A stretch of 35,864 nucleotides of DNA from Spirochaetota bacterium (GTDB taxonomy: Bacteria; Spirochaetota; UBA4802; UBA5550): the NCBI GenBank assembly GCA_017999915.1, contig JAGNKX010000015.1, forward strand, positions 110,376-146,239. The letters are read 5' to 3'. A program made the translations under genes and the position numbers. Below are positions 1 to 8,385 of the stretch, piece after piece (position 1 is the stretch's first letter; each line of letters begins with the position of its first letter). Under the pieces are notes generated by a model. The model saw nothing but the letters and a program-made list of their open reading frames with translations. It searched no databases and was not told the origin of the DNA.

Positions 1-2
1 CA

Positions 3-3000
3 GTCGCGCCCCATGCGGGCGCGTGGATTGAAACTCGAGCCATTGCCAGACGTTCCCGGTCATATCATAGTCGCGCCCCATGCGGGCGCGTGGATTGAAA
101 CATCGAGATAACCAAGCTTGCCCAGGAGCGCCTCAGTCGCGCCCCATGCGGGCGCGTGGATTGAAACCTGAGAAACCTGTCACCAAAGTGAAGGTAGAGA
201 CGTCGCGCCCCATGCGGGCGCGTGGATTGAAACCAAGCGGGTTCCTATGTCACAATAGCAATTAAATTGTCGCGCCCCATGCGGGCGCGTGGATTGAAAC
301 AAGAAAACCTTGATATTACTGTTGGATTTGGAAAGTCGCGCCCCATGCGGGCGCGTGGATTGAAACCACGTCGGGGAGGTAGTCTTCGCCGTATAACTTA
401 CGTCGCGCCCCATGCGGGCGCGTGGATTGAAACTTTTCGCGGGCATTATAAAAGTATTGCCACAGCTGTCGCGCCCCATGCGGGCGCGTGGATTGAAACG
501 CTATAAATCGCCGCAAGCCAATTCATGACATCCTGTCGCGCCCCATGCGGGCGCGTGGATTGAAACGAGTCAGGAACAGCGGGAACAATTAAAACCAAAG
601 TCGCGCCCCATGCGGGCGCGTGGATTGAAACAGGGATATTGGAGATACTAAAAACCGCATTGTGATGGTCGCGCCCCATGCGGGCGCGTGGATTGAAACA
701 TGGTGCCTTTCGCCTGAATCTCCATTTCGCGAAGTCGCGCCCCATGCGGGCGCGTGGATTGAAACATATAATAATGCACTATACCACCACTATAATAATG
801 TCGCGCCCCATGCGGGCGCGTGGATTGAAACAAAACTACTTAAACCGAAAAAGATAATCGCTAAGTCGCGCCCCATGCGGGCGCGTGGATTGAAACTTCG
901 TAAAGGTATCGGGAGTAAAGATAGGAGAGAGTCGCGCCCCATGCGGGCGCGTGGATTGAAACAATATTTAAATTATTAGAGCAAATAACATTTATAGTCG
1001 CGCCCCATGCGGGCGCGTGGATTGAAACTTTTTCTTGACTTTCTTAAGATATAAAGATATATTGTCGCGCCCCATGCGGGCGCGTGGATTGAAACAAATG
1101 GTAAAATGGTATATATGTATGGTTGGACAGTCGCGCCCCATGCGGGCGCGTGGATTGAAACACTCGTGTAAAGTATCACTCTACCGATGTTATAAAAGTC
1201 GCGCCCCATGCGGGCGCGTGGATTGAAACCCGGAGTATAATATCCGCTCGTCGAGGTCCTTGTGTCGCGCCCCATGCGGGCGCGTGGATTGAAACTATAA
1301 TCCTTGTATACTGACCCACCCGGATCAAGTCGCGCCCCATGCGGGCGCGTGGATTGAAACAATGATATCATTGACCCCTTTGTCACCATACCCGGTCGCG
1401 CCCCATGCGGGCGCGTGGATTGAAACAAAAACTCCCCGGTAAAGCTGATCTTGTTCGCCGTCGCGCCCCATGCGGGCGCGTGGATTGAAACACTATTAGG
1501 TGTGATTGCGAGACTCCTACCGAGAGTCGCGCCCCATGCGGGCGCGTGGATTGAAACCTTCAATGGTCGCACACTTAACCGTGCCTGGGGCCGCGTCGCG
1601 CCCCATGCGGGCGCGTGGATTGAAACACCCGTTACGCTGACCTTGTGGCGATATTCCAGGAGTCGCGCCCCATGCGGGCGCGTGGATTGAAACTCAGCCC
1701 GGACTGTGAAGAACCGTCCCTGGGACAGTCGCGCCCCATGCGGGCGCGTGGATTGAAACGACGATGAACGGGAAACCGTGAAGACTATTCAGTGTCGCGC
1801 CCCATGCGGGCGCGTGGATTGAAACGCGGGTCTTAAAGTCCGTGTCATCGGTAAGCGGAAGTCGCGCCCCATGCGGGCGCGTGGATTGAAACTACGTCAG
1901 GGTCACCAATCTGACAATCGACGCATGTCGCGCCCCATGCGGGCGCGTGGATTGAAACAAGCAGCGCGACAACGATGTTTTTACGCGCCTGGTCGCGCCC
2001 CATGCGGGCGCGTGGATTGAAACTACTTGTGTGAAATATCACTCTACCGATGTTATAGTCGCGCCCCATGCGGGCGCGTGGATTGAAACTTTGTTATCCC
2101 TTGCAATGTAAAAAACAATTCAGATGTCGCGCCCCATGCGGGCGCGTGGATTGAAACCTGATAAATCCCGGCGCTGCTCGATGATCACCGGGAGTCGCGC
2201 CCCATGCGGGCGCGTGGATTGAAACTCAATAGTTCAACGGCTACCGCGGAGGCCCGGCAGTCGCGCCCCATGCGGGCGCGTGGATTGAAACTATACCCGT
2301 CCACTTGTTCAGTTACTACTGTTTGTCGCGCCCCATGCGGGCGCGTGGATTGAAACGCGGATAAGTGCGGAGATTCACAATTCGTCTGAGTCGCGCCCCA
2401 TGCGGGCGCGTGGATTGAAACATGATGGGCGGTATGCAGATCGCGCTCGGCACCTGTCGCGCCCCATGCGGGCGCGTGGATTGAAACAAGGAGATTATGG
2501 AGGGGGCCCGGGAAGTGCATCGTGTCGCGCCCCATGCGGGCGCGTGGATTGAAACAAATCTCGCCCCACCACCTGGATTATCTCCGGCGGTCGCGCCCCA
2601 TGCGGGCGCGTGGATTGAAACACGGCGGGTATCGGCGTCCAGGTGCAATTCGCGGTCGCGCCCCATGCGGGCGCGTGGATTGAAACCAGTACATAACACC
2701 AATTCCCGGACCGACCCCGGTCGCGCCCCATGCGGGCGCGTGGATTGAAACCCGGTATACAATGACGGTATATTTCCACGGCGATGGTCGCGCCCCATGC
2801 GGGCGCGTGGATTGAAACCCTAATATACTTAATTATTATTGTATTAAAGATAGTCGCGCCCCATGCGGGCGCGTGGATTGAAACGCCTCCCGCAGTTGCG
2901 CTTGCATGGCGTTTACTAGTCGCGCCCCATGCGGGCGCGTGGATTGAAACAAAATTGACCTGTGATACTGTCAGACCTAAATTGTCGCGCCCCATGCGGG

Positions 3001-4537
3001 CGCGTGGATTGAAACCGATAATATCCTATTATGTCACATACTGCATGGGATGTCGCGCCCCATGCGGGCGCGTGGATTGAAACTTTTGATTGTGCCGACA
3101 ATAAAGAGCGTATACAATGTCGCGCCCCATGCGGGCGCGTGGATTGAAACATCGCAGGTATAACTTGGGCGATAAGCACGATATGGTCGCGCCCCATGCG
3201 GGCGCGTGGATTGAAACGAAGATTTGGGCTTGCACAGGTGGTTGGGTGAAGTCGCGCCCCATGCGGGCGCGTGGATTGAAACATGGATGTCGCCGCCTAT
3301 CCGGTGCGGCTTGACCCGTCGCGCCCCATGCGGGCGCGTGGATTGAAACTGCAAAACAGATGCTTTAAAATCAGTAAGGTCGGGTCGCGCCCCATGCGGG
3401 CGCGTGGATTGAAACTGCCAGAGATGGCAAAGCACATTCCCGAGTAAAGGTCGCGCCCCATGCGGGCGCGTGGATTGAAACAATCATAGAAAAGGGTGAC
3501 CTGGTTATAATGACGTCGCGCCCCATGCGGGCGCGTGGATTGAAACAACACCCGGGGTTTGACTTGGAAACGCTACTGCTGTCGCGCCCCATGCGGGCGC
3601 GTGGATTGAAACAACACCCGGGGTTTGACTTGGAAACGCTACTGCTGTCGCGCCCCATGCGGGCGCGTGGATTGAAACATCGAAAATGGGATCATTAAAA
3701 CCGGACGTCAAGTCGCGCCCCATGCGGGCGCGTGGATTGAAACAAACCTGTTATTTGTAATAGGTTTTAAATTAAATGTCGCGCCCCATGCGGGCGCGTG
3801 GATTGAAACTCCGGTTATCATGGGTAGACGATTGCACAGCGCATGTCGCGCCCCATGCGGGCGCGTGGATTGAAACCTTCCTGATACGCTCCTGGTCTTT
3901 CTTGATGGTTGTCGCGCCCCATGCGGGCGCGTGGATTGAAACCAGTACTGATTGACGAACTGTTTCTCGCTGATCCCGTCGCGCCCCATGCGGGCGCGTG
4001 GATTGAAACCCTCGTCTTACGGTCGTAGTCTACAAGTAGAATGTCGCGCCCCATGCGGGCGCGTGGATTGAAACGCAAATCGATTGATTTGATATACCAC
4101 CGCCGCTTGTCGCGCCCCATGCGGGCGCGTGGATTGAAACTAAAAAACCTCGAATGCCATGGATGCGGGGTAATGTCGCGCCCCATGCGGGCGCGTGGAT
4201 TGAAACAGATGAGCAGAAGGCCCAGGTCCTACGCCTGCGGTCGGTCGCGCCCCATGCGGGCGCGTGGATTGAAACCTCAAACGTCTTGCGCGGCTGGTCC
4301 GGGTCGGGCGTCGCGCCCCATGCGGGCGCGTGGATTGAAACAAGTGCTTGTTCCTGAACCGTCCGCACCAGATGGTTGTCGCGCCCCATGCGGGCGCGTG
4401 GATTGAAACAGTGCCGCTATGCTCGCCGCCGTAGCTAATGCCGTCGCGCCCCATGCGGGCGCGTGGATTGAAACAAGGAACTTGTCGTCATCACCCGCGA
4501 CCTGCGGCGGTCGCGCCCCATGCGGGCGCGTGGATTG
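3..4537 (+). CRISPR. Large type I-C-like CRISPR array, distal part
   Basis: I count 69 copies of a 32-bp repeat that begins GTCGCGCCCC and ends TGGATTGAAAC, starting at 3, 70, 136 and so on to 4510, with a period of 65-69 bp. They enclose 68 complete spacers of 33-37 bp. The copies look identical except the last. Each repeat folds into a 7-bp stem (CGCGCCC/GGGCGCG) with a 5-nt loop (CATGC). The 11 nt after the stem (TGGATTGAAAC) match the 5' handle left by Cas5d processing in type I-C systems. The ATTGAAAC end marks the transcript's 3' side, so transcription runs left to right and the leader lies left of base 1. Bases 1-2 are the tail of another spacer, so the array continues outside. No cas gene is in the window; the type call rests on the repeat alone. 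Confidence 0.97.
4510..4537 (+). repeat. Terminal CRISPR repeat, 3' end lost
   Basis: The first 28 bases match the consensus repeat exactly. The last four (AAAC) are replaced by GACT, and the sequence then runs into unrelated DNA starting CTTCGACAAGCTCAGG. A decayed last repeat is typical of the leader-distal end, which agrees with the polarity from the repeat sequence. The break falls exactly after GGATTG, which matters for the short repeat-like copy at 4944. Confidence 0.9.
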
Positions 4538-4943
4538 GACTTCGACAAGCTCAGGCGCCGTAGTAGCAGTGTGCTGGTCGTGTCTTGTTGTGTGGCTTAT
4601 CTGTAGTCGCCGTGCACGACGCACGGCGTCGCGAGGATGGCCCAGGATGGGCCTTCCGGAGCGAAAGGAAGAAGACACTTAAGTCCATCGCCTTAAAACA
4701 AACAAAAAACACAAGCTTTCAAAAGCATATAAACCTGAAAAACGTAAAGGGCATTAGAAGTCAGCCTCCGCCGGCGATTGAGGCGGCGGGGAAAAGAGGA
4801 GCGCGAGGGGAAAGGGGCGCGGAGCCCCTGTCCCCTCGCAAAAATGCCGACCGTCTCACGGTCAAGCCCCTGCCCCTGGATAGGGGTGTCTCGATTTTGC
4901 CGAACTTCCGGCAAAACATAGAAAACCATGACCATAAGGGGGG
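4538..4943. other. Hairpin-rich non-coding region after the array
   Basis: I see no convincing gene here. Open frames exist but their translations are low-complexity and lack a ribosome site. The stretch holds at least five hairpins. Stems at 4617-4622/4626-4631 and 4639-4644/4648-4653 have 6 bp each. A 16-bp stem with one mismatch sits at 4803-4818/4824-4839. A 6-bp stem is at 4849-4854/4858-4863, and TTTTGCCG/CGGCAAAA pairs 4895-4902 with 4909-4916. Between them (about 4675-4765) is an A-rich tract. It could be an inserted repetitive element or a structured RNA. Confidence 0.6.
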
Positions 4944-4953
4944 GCGTGGATTG
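4944..4953 (+). repeat. Short copy of the CRISPR repeat 3' part
   Basis: GCGTGGATTG here matches the repeat's 3' part and stops at the same base (GGATTG) as the broken terminal repeat at 4537. With one mismatch the match extends to 12 bases (GGGCGTGGATTG against GCGCGTGGATTG). It is either a remnant of a further repeat or a target-site copy left by an insertion of 4538-4943. Confidence 0.4.
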
Positions 4954-4990
4954 TTTATATAATAAAGTAATTACAATTTATCAATAACAC

Positions 4991-5028
4991 TTGACTTCTA
5001 CGTGATAAATAATTATATTGTTACGTAA
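4991..5028 (+). promoter_or_regulatory. Promoter and probable operator of vapBC
   Basis: TTGACT at 4991-4996 and TATATT at 5014-5019 are separated by 17 bp, a near-ideal sigma-70 promoter. The -10 box is flanked by TACGTGA (4999-5005) and TACGTAA (5022-5028); the second lies inside the perfect palindrome TTACGTAA. Paired half-sites around the -10 box are what an autoregulating VapB antitoxin would need. A GAGG ribosome site follows at 5031-5034. Confidence 0.6.
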
Positions 5029-5043
5029 TAGAGGATTAAACCC

Positions 5044-5292
5044 ATGAATACAAAATTAACCCTTAATATTGATAAAAATATCATTAATAAAGCTAAAACC
5101 TATGCCTCAAACCAGCGCATCAGCCTATCCAAACTTGTCGAGGAGTATTTAAAGTCACTTTCCAGTGGTTCCAAAGAGGAATTCGTTGTTGCTCCTATTA
5201 CAAAAGAATTGAGCGGGATTATTAAGAAAAAAACCAAAATTGACTATAAAAGTACCGTTGAAGATTATTTAATTACTAAGCATATTAAATGA
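5044..5292 (+). CDS. VapB-type antitoxin (DUF6364-like)
   Basis: This 82-residue protein begins with a strand-forming segment (MNTKLTLNIDKNIINKAK) followed by two helices (ISLSKLVEEYLKSL). That is the ribbon-helix-helix pattern of antitoxins such as DUF6364. The RHH part should bind the promoter just upstream, and the charged C-terminal half (KKKTKIDYKSTVEDYLITKHIK) should wrap the toxin. A GAGG site lies 9 nt before the ATG. The stop overlaps the next start (ATGA), which implies coupled translation with the PIN toxin. The coding sequence is AT-rich compared with the rest of the window, which fits recent transfer. The family name comes from pattern recognition, without a database search. Confidence 0.8.
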   Translation: MNTKLTLNIDKNIINKAKTYASNQRISLSKLVEEYLKSLSSGSKEEFVVAPITKELSGIIKKKTKIDYKSTVEDYLITKHIK

Positions 5293-5732
5293 AAGATAAG
5301 CTATTCATTGACTCTGATATAATTCTTGATATTGCACTATCCCGCGATCCACATTTCCTTTCTTCTTCAATAATTTTCAGTCTTAGTGAGACAAAAGCGC
5401 TGGAAGGCTTTACTTCGTCGGTTGTTGTTTCTAATCTTTATTATATATTGAGAAAATTAGAATCGCATAAAGCGGCTATTGATTTTATATCAAAATTACG
5501 ATTAATTATAAAAATACTACCCGTAACTGATGAAATAATTAAATTGGCTCTTGAATCTAAATTTAAAGATTTTGAAGATTCATTACAATACTATGCAGCG
5601 TTAATAAATAATATTGAGTATTTAATTACTAGAAATGTAAAAGATTATTCACGTACAGAGATTAAAGTCCATACTCCTGACGAATTTATAAAAATAAAAA
5701 AAATAAAAAAGCATGTGGGCACCGGCGGCTAA
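5289..5732 (+). CDS. PIN-domain toxin (VapC-like ribonuclease)
   Basis: The 147-residue protein has the PIN-fold signature: an N-terminal LFIDSDIILD with the first metal-binding Asp (D8, D10), the central DFEDSLQYYAA motif with further acidic residues, and the late strand YLITRNVKDY. PIN toxins cut RNA, often tRNA or rRNA, using Mg2+ held by these acids. The start overlaps the antitoxin stop by four bases. Like its partner it is AT-rich. The last residues (HVGTGG) and the stop codon lie at the edge of a GC-rich palindrome whose composition differs sharply, so the C-terminus may have been altered when that sequence arrived. PF13470-like (PIN_3) is my best family guess. Confidence 0.82.
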   Translation: MKDKLFIDSDIILDIALSRDPHFLSSSIIFSLSETKALEGFTSSVVVSNLYYILRKLESHKAAIDFISKLRLIIKILPVTDEIIKLALESKFKDFEDSLQYYAALINNIEYLITRNVKDYSRTEIKVHTPDEFIKIKKIKKHVGTGG

Positions 5733-5850
5733 CCAAGCATGGCAGCTCCGCTTCTCGCTCGCTAAGGCTCGCTGCGGTGCTCGGCAAATCACTCAAGGGC
5801 GTTTGGCAATCTGGCTTCGCCGGTCTTCGGCCATGCCGGGAATGTTGTGC
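5727..5850 (+). repeat. attC-like imperfect palindrome
   Basis: GGCTAAC (5727-5733) overlaps the vapC stop codon, and GTTGTGC (5844-5850) closes the segment. Each differs by one base from the integron consensus RYYYAAC / GTTRRRY. Inside them GCATGGC (5737-5743) pairs with GCCATGC (5830-5836), like the inner L boxes of attC. The total length of 124 bp is within the attC range. A stop codon inside the first box, and a new gene starting soon after the second, are usual for gene cassettes. No integrase is in the window and no second site follows the next gene, so this is only a candidate. Confidence 0.35.
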
Positions 5851-5892
5851 GAAATGTTTTTTAATTTTCCTGGACTACACGGAGGGAACTTT

Positions 5893-6273
5893 ATGGCGAA
5901 ATCGACTCAATTTAAATCAATTGATGAATATATTGATCGACAACCTGAAGAAGCGCGGAGATTGTTACAAGACCTGCGCTCCGCGATTTTAAAGGCGGTT
6001 CCCAACGCGACGGAATTATTCAATTATGGTGTCCCAGCCTTTTCTCTCATTGAGGGAGGGAAAAGGGAAGATCAAATAATGATAGCCGGATTTAAAAATC
6101 ATGTCGGCCTGTATCCTCATCCGACTACCATTGAACATTTTGCCAGGGAGCTTGAAAGATACAAACAGGGCAAGGGATCCATTCAGTTTCCATTCAATAC
6201 TTCTATACCCAAAAGTCTTGTTACAAAAATGATAAAATACAGAAAATCACTTATTGAAGGAAAAAATAAATAA
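5893..6273 (+). CDS. DUF1801 / YdhG-like protein
   Basis: The 126-residue product contains the DUF1801 (PF08818) pattern: an early acidic helix (IDEYIDRQPEEARRLLQDLRSAIL), the core PNATELFNYGVPAFSL, the segment HVGLYPHPTTIEHF, and a terminal KGSIQFPFNTSIPKSLVTKMIKYR. Members are small soluble proteins found widely, sometimes annotated as iron chaperones, without a settled role. I chose the ATG at 5893 because GGAGGG lies 6 nt upstream and the domain begins here. The frame stays open back to 5713, but those codons belong to the palindromic region and look non-coding. Together with vapBC it forms a group of small mobile-type genes beside the CRISPR array. Confidence 0.8.
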   Translation: MAKSTQFKSIDEYIDRQPEEARRLLQDLRSAILKAVPNATELFNYGVPAFSLIEGGKREDQIMIAGFKNHVGLYPHPTTIEHFARELERYKQGKGSIQFPFNTSIPKSLVTKMIKYRKSLIEGKNK

Positions 6274-6387
6274 AAAGCGCATCATGCGGCAGGGCATATC
6301 GGCTTTTACTGGTCCTTTCACTACGGTCGTAGTCAGCCAACTGAACAGAATGCACGACGTCAGTGATGGGTTGTAGGCTCTTGGCCA

Positions 6388-8118
6388 TCAGAAACGTATC
6401 ATGATCCTGGTGCCGGCCGTTGAATCTATCCGCATATCTCCCTTCAGCTGGGTGACCAGGCTCCGCACCAGGATCATCCCGAGGGAGGTGCCGGAGCCCG
6501 TGTCCTCGACGCCGCCCACCCCGTCATCCGCCACGGTGAGCTCGTAGCGGCCGCCGTCCGTTCCGTTCATCAGCACTTCGATCCGTCCCACGCGCCCGTC
6601 GGGAAATCCGTGCTTGACGGAGTTGGAAACCAGCTCGTTTATAATGAGCCCGCACGGAATGGCCCTGTCGATGTCCAGGCGGACGTCCTGGATCCGCACG
6701 TCGGTCGTGATGCGCACTCCCGCGGGATACATGGTCATGATGCCGCCGACGAGGCTTCTGGTGTATTCGCCGAAATCTATTTCAGCGAGATTCTCCGACA
6801 GGTAAAGGTGCTCGTGGATGAGGGCCATCGATTTCACTCGGTTCTGGCTCGCGCTGAAAGCGTCGTGGACCGCAGGGTCCTTGAGCGCGTCCGCCTGCAG
6901 GCTCATCAGGCTGGATATGATCTGCATGTTGTTCTTGACGCGGTGGTGGATCTCCTTGAGGAGCACCTCCTTCTCCGCGAGACCCTTTTTCAACAGCTCC
7001 TCGGCGCGCTTTCGCTCGGTGATGTCCGAGTAAACGCCGAAGGCCGCGATAATGGCGCCCGACCGGTCGATGATAGGCTTTCCGGAAGCCAGGGCCCAGC
7101 GGAGGCTCCCATCGGCGCGCTGAAAACAGACTTCCGCGCCTTCGACCGTTTTACCCCGAAACGCCTGAAATGCCGGCATTTGTTCAAGGTCTGTTTCCCG
7201 GCCATCCTGCATGAGGTAGCGCCAGGTGCGTATTTCGCTGACTTTGTCCAGTGTCAGACCGACATATATCGACACGTTTTCCGCTCCAATCAGGTCGCGC
7301 ATGGCCTGATTCAAGTACCGTAAGGTTTCCTCCGGTTTTTCGTACACGACCATGGCGACAGGGGATTGCTCGATGATTGATTCCAGGAGTAACCGGGTTT
7401 TTTCCAGCTCGGCGGCGATTTCAGCCAGCTCCGCGTTTTCCCTGCGCGATTGCTGATGGCGGAGCATCGCCACGACTGCAAAGAGCAGGATCACTGTCAA
7501 ACCGGTTATCGCGATCGGCGTAATCAATCGGGAGACGACATACATGCGCCAATCCGCCGCGTCGAAATCCATACCGAAAACGGCAAGCAACCCGCCCTGT
7601 TCGTCGGTAATGGGAATCAACGCGCTGATCCAGGTTCCCCAGCGATCGGTAAAAGGCGGGCTTATCATTCCCTTTTTTGCGGTAAGCACTGATTTCAATG
7701 TGGGGGAATCTTCATAGTATACGGTGCCCGGAGGAGTGTAATCCGGCGAACCATCCGGCGCCGTTCCCATGAAGAAGAAAGGATCCGAGCCGGGCCGCCG
7801 TCCCATCAGATACAGGTAGCGGTACCGGGGATTGGCCTCGCGTATCCGCATCAACTTGTCGCGCAAATAACGGTAATCGGGCGATTGTACGTCCTTTCCC
7901 GTGCCGGTCAGCCGTTTGATGACGGCTACGTCCAGGGCCCTGGCCAGCATCTGCGCTTCGCTCATCATGACGGTGCGCATAAACGCATCGGCCGAGCGGG
8001 ACTCAAACCACGTAGCCAGGGCCCCCAGAACCAGGAATAAAAGGGTCAACACAATCACAAGGCGATGATTGATAACGCTGGTTCTGCTGGCTTTTCTGGT
8101 AGGCGGTATAGTGGTCAT
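6388..8118 (-). CDS. Membrane sensor histidine kinase with PAS domain (HisKA_2 class)
   Basis: The 576-residue kinase has a membrane helix at about 20-38, an extracytoplasmic sensing domain (about 40-195), and a second helix at about 198-219. A short coiled coil (222-248) leads to a PAS domain (about 245-370, ending [10 protein letters not shown]). The phospho-acceptor region [16 protein letters not shown] (H391/H392) is diagnostic of the HisKA_2 group. The ATPase domain shows the N box [13 protein letters not shown] (492-505), the G1 box DDGVGG (531-536) and the lid [10 protein letters not shown]. HisKA_2 kinases often feed output proteins other than classical OmpR-type regulators. No response regulator is adjacent, so it is an orphan here. 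The ligand is unknown. Confidence 0.9.
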   Translation of the reverse strand: MTTIPPTRKASRTSVINHRLVIVLTLLFLVLGALATWFESRSADAFMRTVMMSEAQMLARALDVAVIKRLTGTGKDVQSPDYRYLRDKLMRIREANPRYRYLYLMGRRPGSDPFFFMGTAPDGSPDYTPPGTVYYEDSPTLKSVLTAKKGMISPPFTDRWGTWISALIPITDEQGGLLAVFGMDFDAADWRMYVVSRLITPIAITGLTVILLFAVVAMLRHQQSRRENAELAEIAAELEKTRLLLESIIEQSPVAMVVYEKPEETLRYLNQAMRDLIGAENVSIYVGLTLDKVSEIRTWRYLMQDGRETDLEQMPAFQAFRGKTVEGAEVCFQRADGSLRWALASGKPIIDRSGAIIAAFGVYSDITERKRAEELLKKGLAEKEVLLKEIHHRVKNNMQIISSLMSLQADALKDPAVHDAFSASQNRVKSMALIHEHLYLSENLAEIDFGEYTRSLVGGIMTMYPAGVRITTDVRIQDVRLDIDRAIPCGLIINELVSNSVKHGFPDGRVGRIEVLMNGTDGGRYELTVADDGVGGVEDTGSGTSLGMILVRSLVTQLKGDMRIDSTAGTRIMIRF

Positions 8119-8225
8119 TTTTTGAGAGCCATACTAATCAACTCAACGGTTTCAGTATAAGGTCATACTGGCTATTTTTTTACGTTAAGCGTACGCCTGT
8201 ACGTAGCGGTAATCTCCATCCCGGG

Positions 8226-8345
8226 GTGAAGCCTTCCCAACTGTTTTATAATGTGCTTAAAAAATACGAAGGAGTCAACATATTTATTTCAGGCCTCATT
8301 CATAAATTCATTCCCGGCGTACCGATAGATGAAAATGAACGGTAA
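8226..8345 (+). CDS. Possible 39-residue protein, or gene relic
   Basis: A GTG at 8226 opens a 39-codon frame. Its translation looks protein-like (hydrophobic stretch NIFISGLIHKFIPGVPI, then DENER) and ends at a TAA directly joined to a strong terminator hairpin. The frame has no stop back to 8112, which would include a further aromatic segment (SYWLFFYVKR), so a longer protein or a decayed gene is possible. No good ribosome site precedes the GTG. I do not recognise the sequence. It lies between the divergently placed sensor kinase and convergent mltG. Confidence 0.3.
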   Translation: MKPSQLFYNVLKKYEGVNIFISGLIHKFIPGVPIDENER

Positions 8346-8385
8346 ACTTCGAAGGCCGGGATGCGCATTCCCGCCTTCGAAGTTT
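8344..8385. terminator. Bidirectional terminator hairpin
   Basis: AAACTTCGAAGGC-C-GGGA (8344-8361) pairs with TCCCGCCTTCGAAGTTT (8369-8385), 17 bp with one bulged C and a 7-nt loop. The plus side runs into TTTATTTTCCCC. The minus-strand mltG stop codon lies in the outer stem. It serves mltG, and possibly the small plus-strand frame ending at 8345. Confidence 0.8.

Noticed and set aside
80-4454. Many open frames on both strands inside the array with repeated translations such as SRPMRARGLK and QSTRPHGAR
   Set aside because: They are the CRISPR repeat read in different frames; there is no gene in the array.
4585-4962. 125-codon plus-strand frame after the array
   Set aside because: It crosses all the hairpins, has no ribosome site and has a low-complexity translation.
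4018-6334. 13-base identity (TACGGTCGTAGTC) between the spacer at 4010-4042 and 6322-6334, as a self-targeting spacer
   Set aside because: A match of this length between 68 spacers and 36 kb is expected by chance, and the rest of the spacer does not match.
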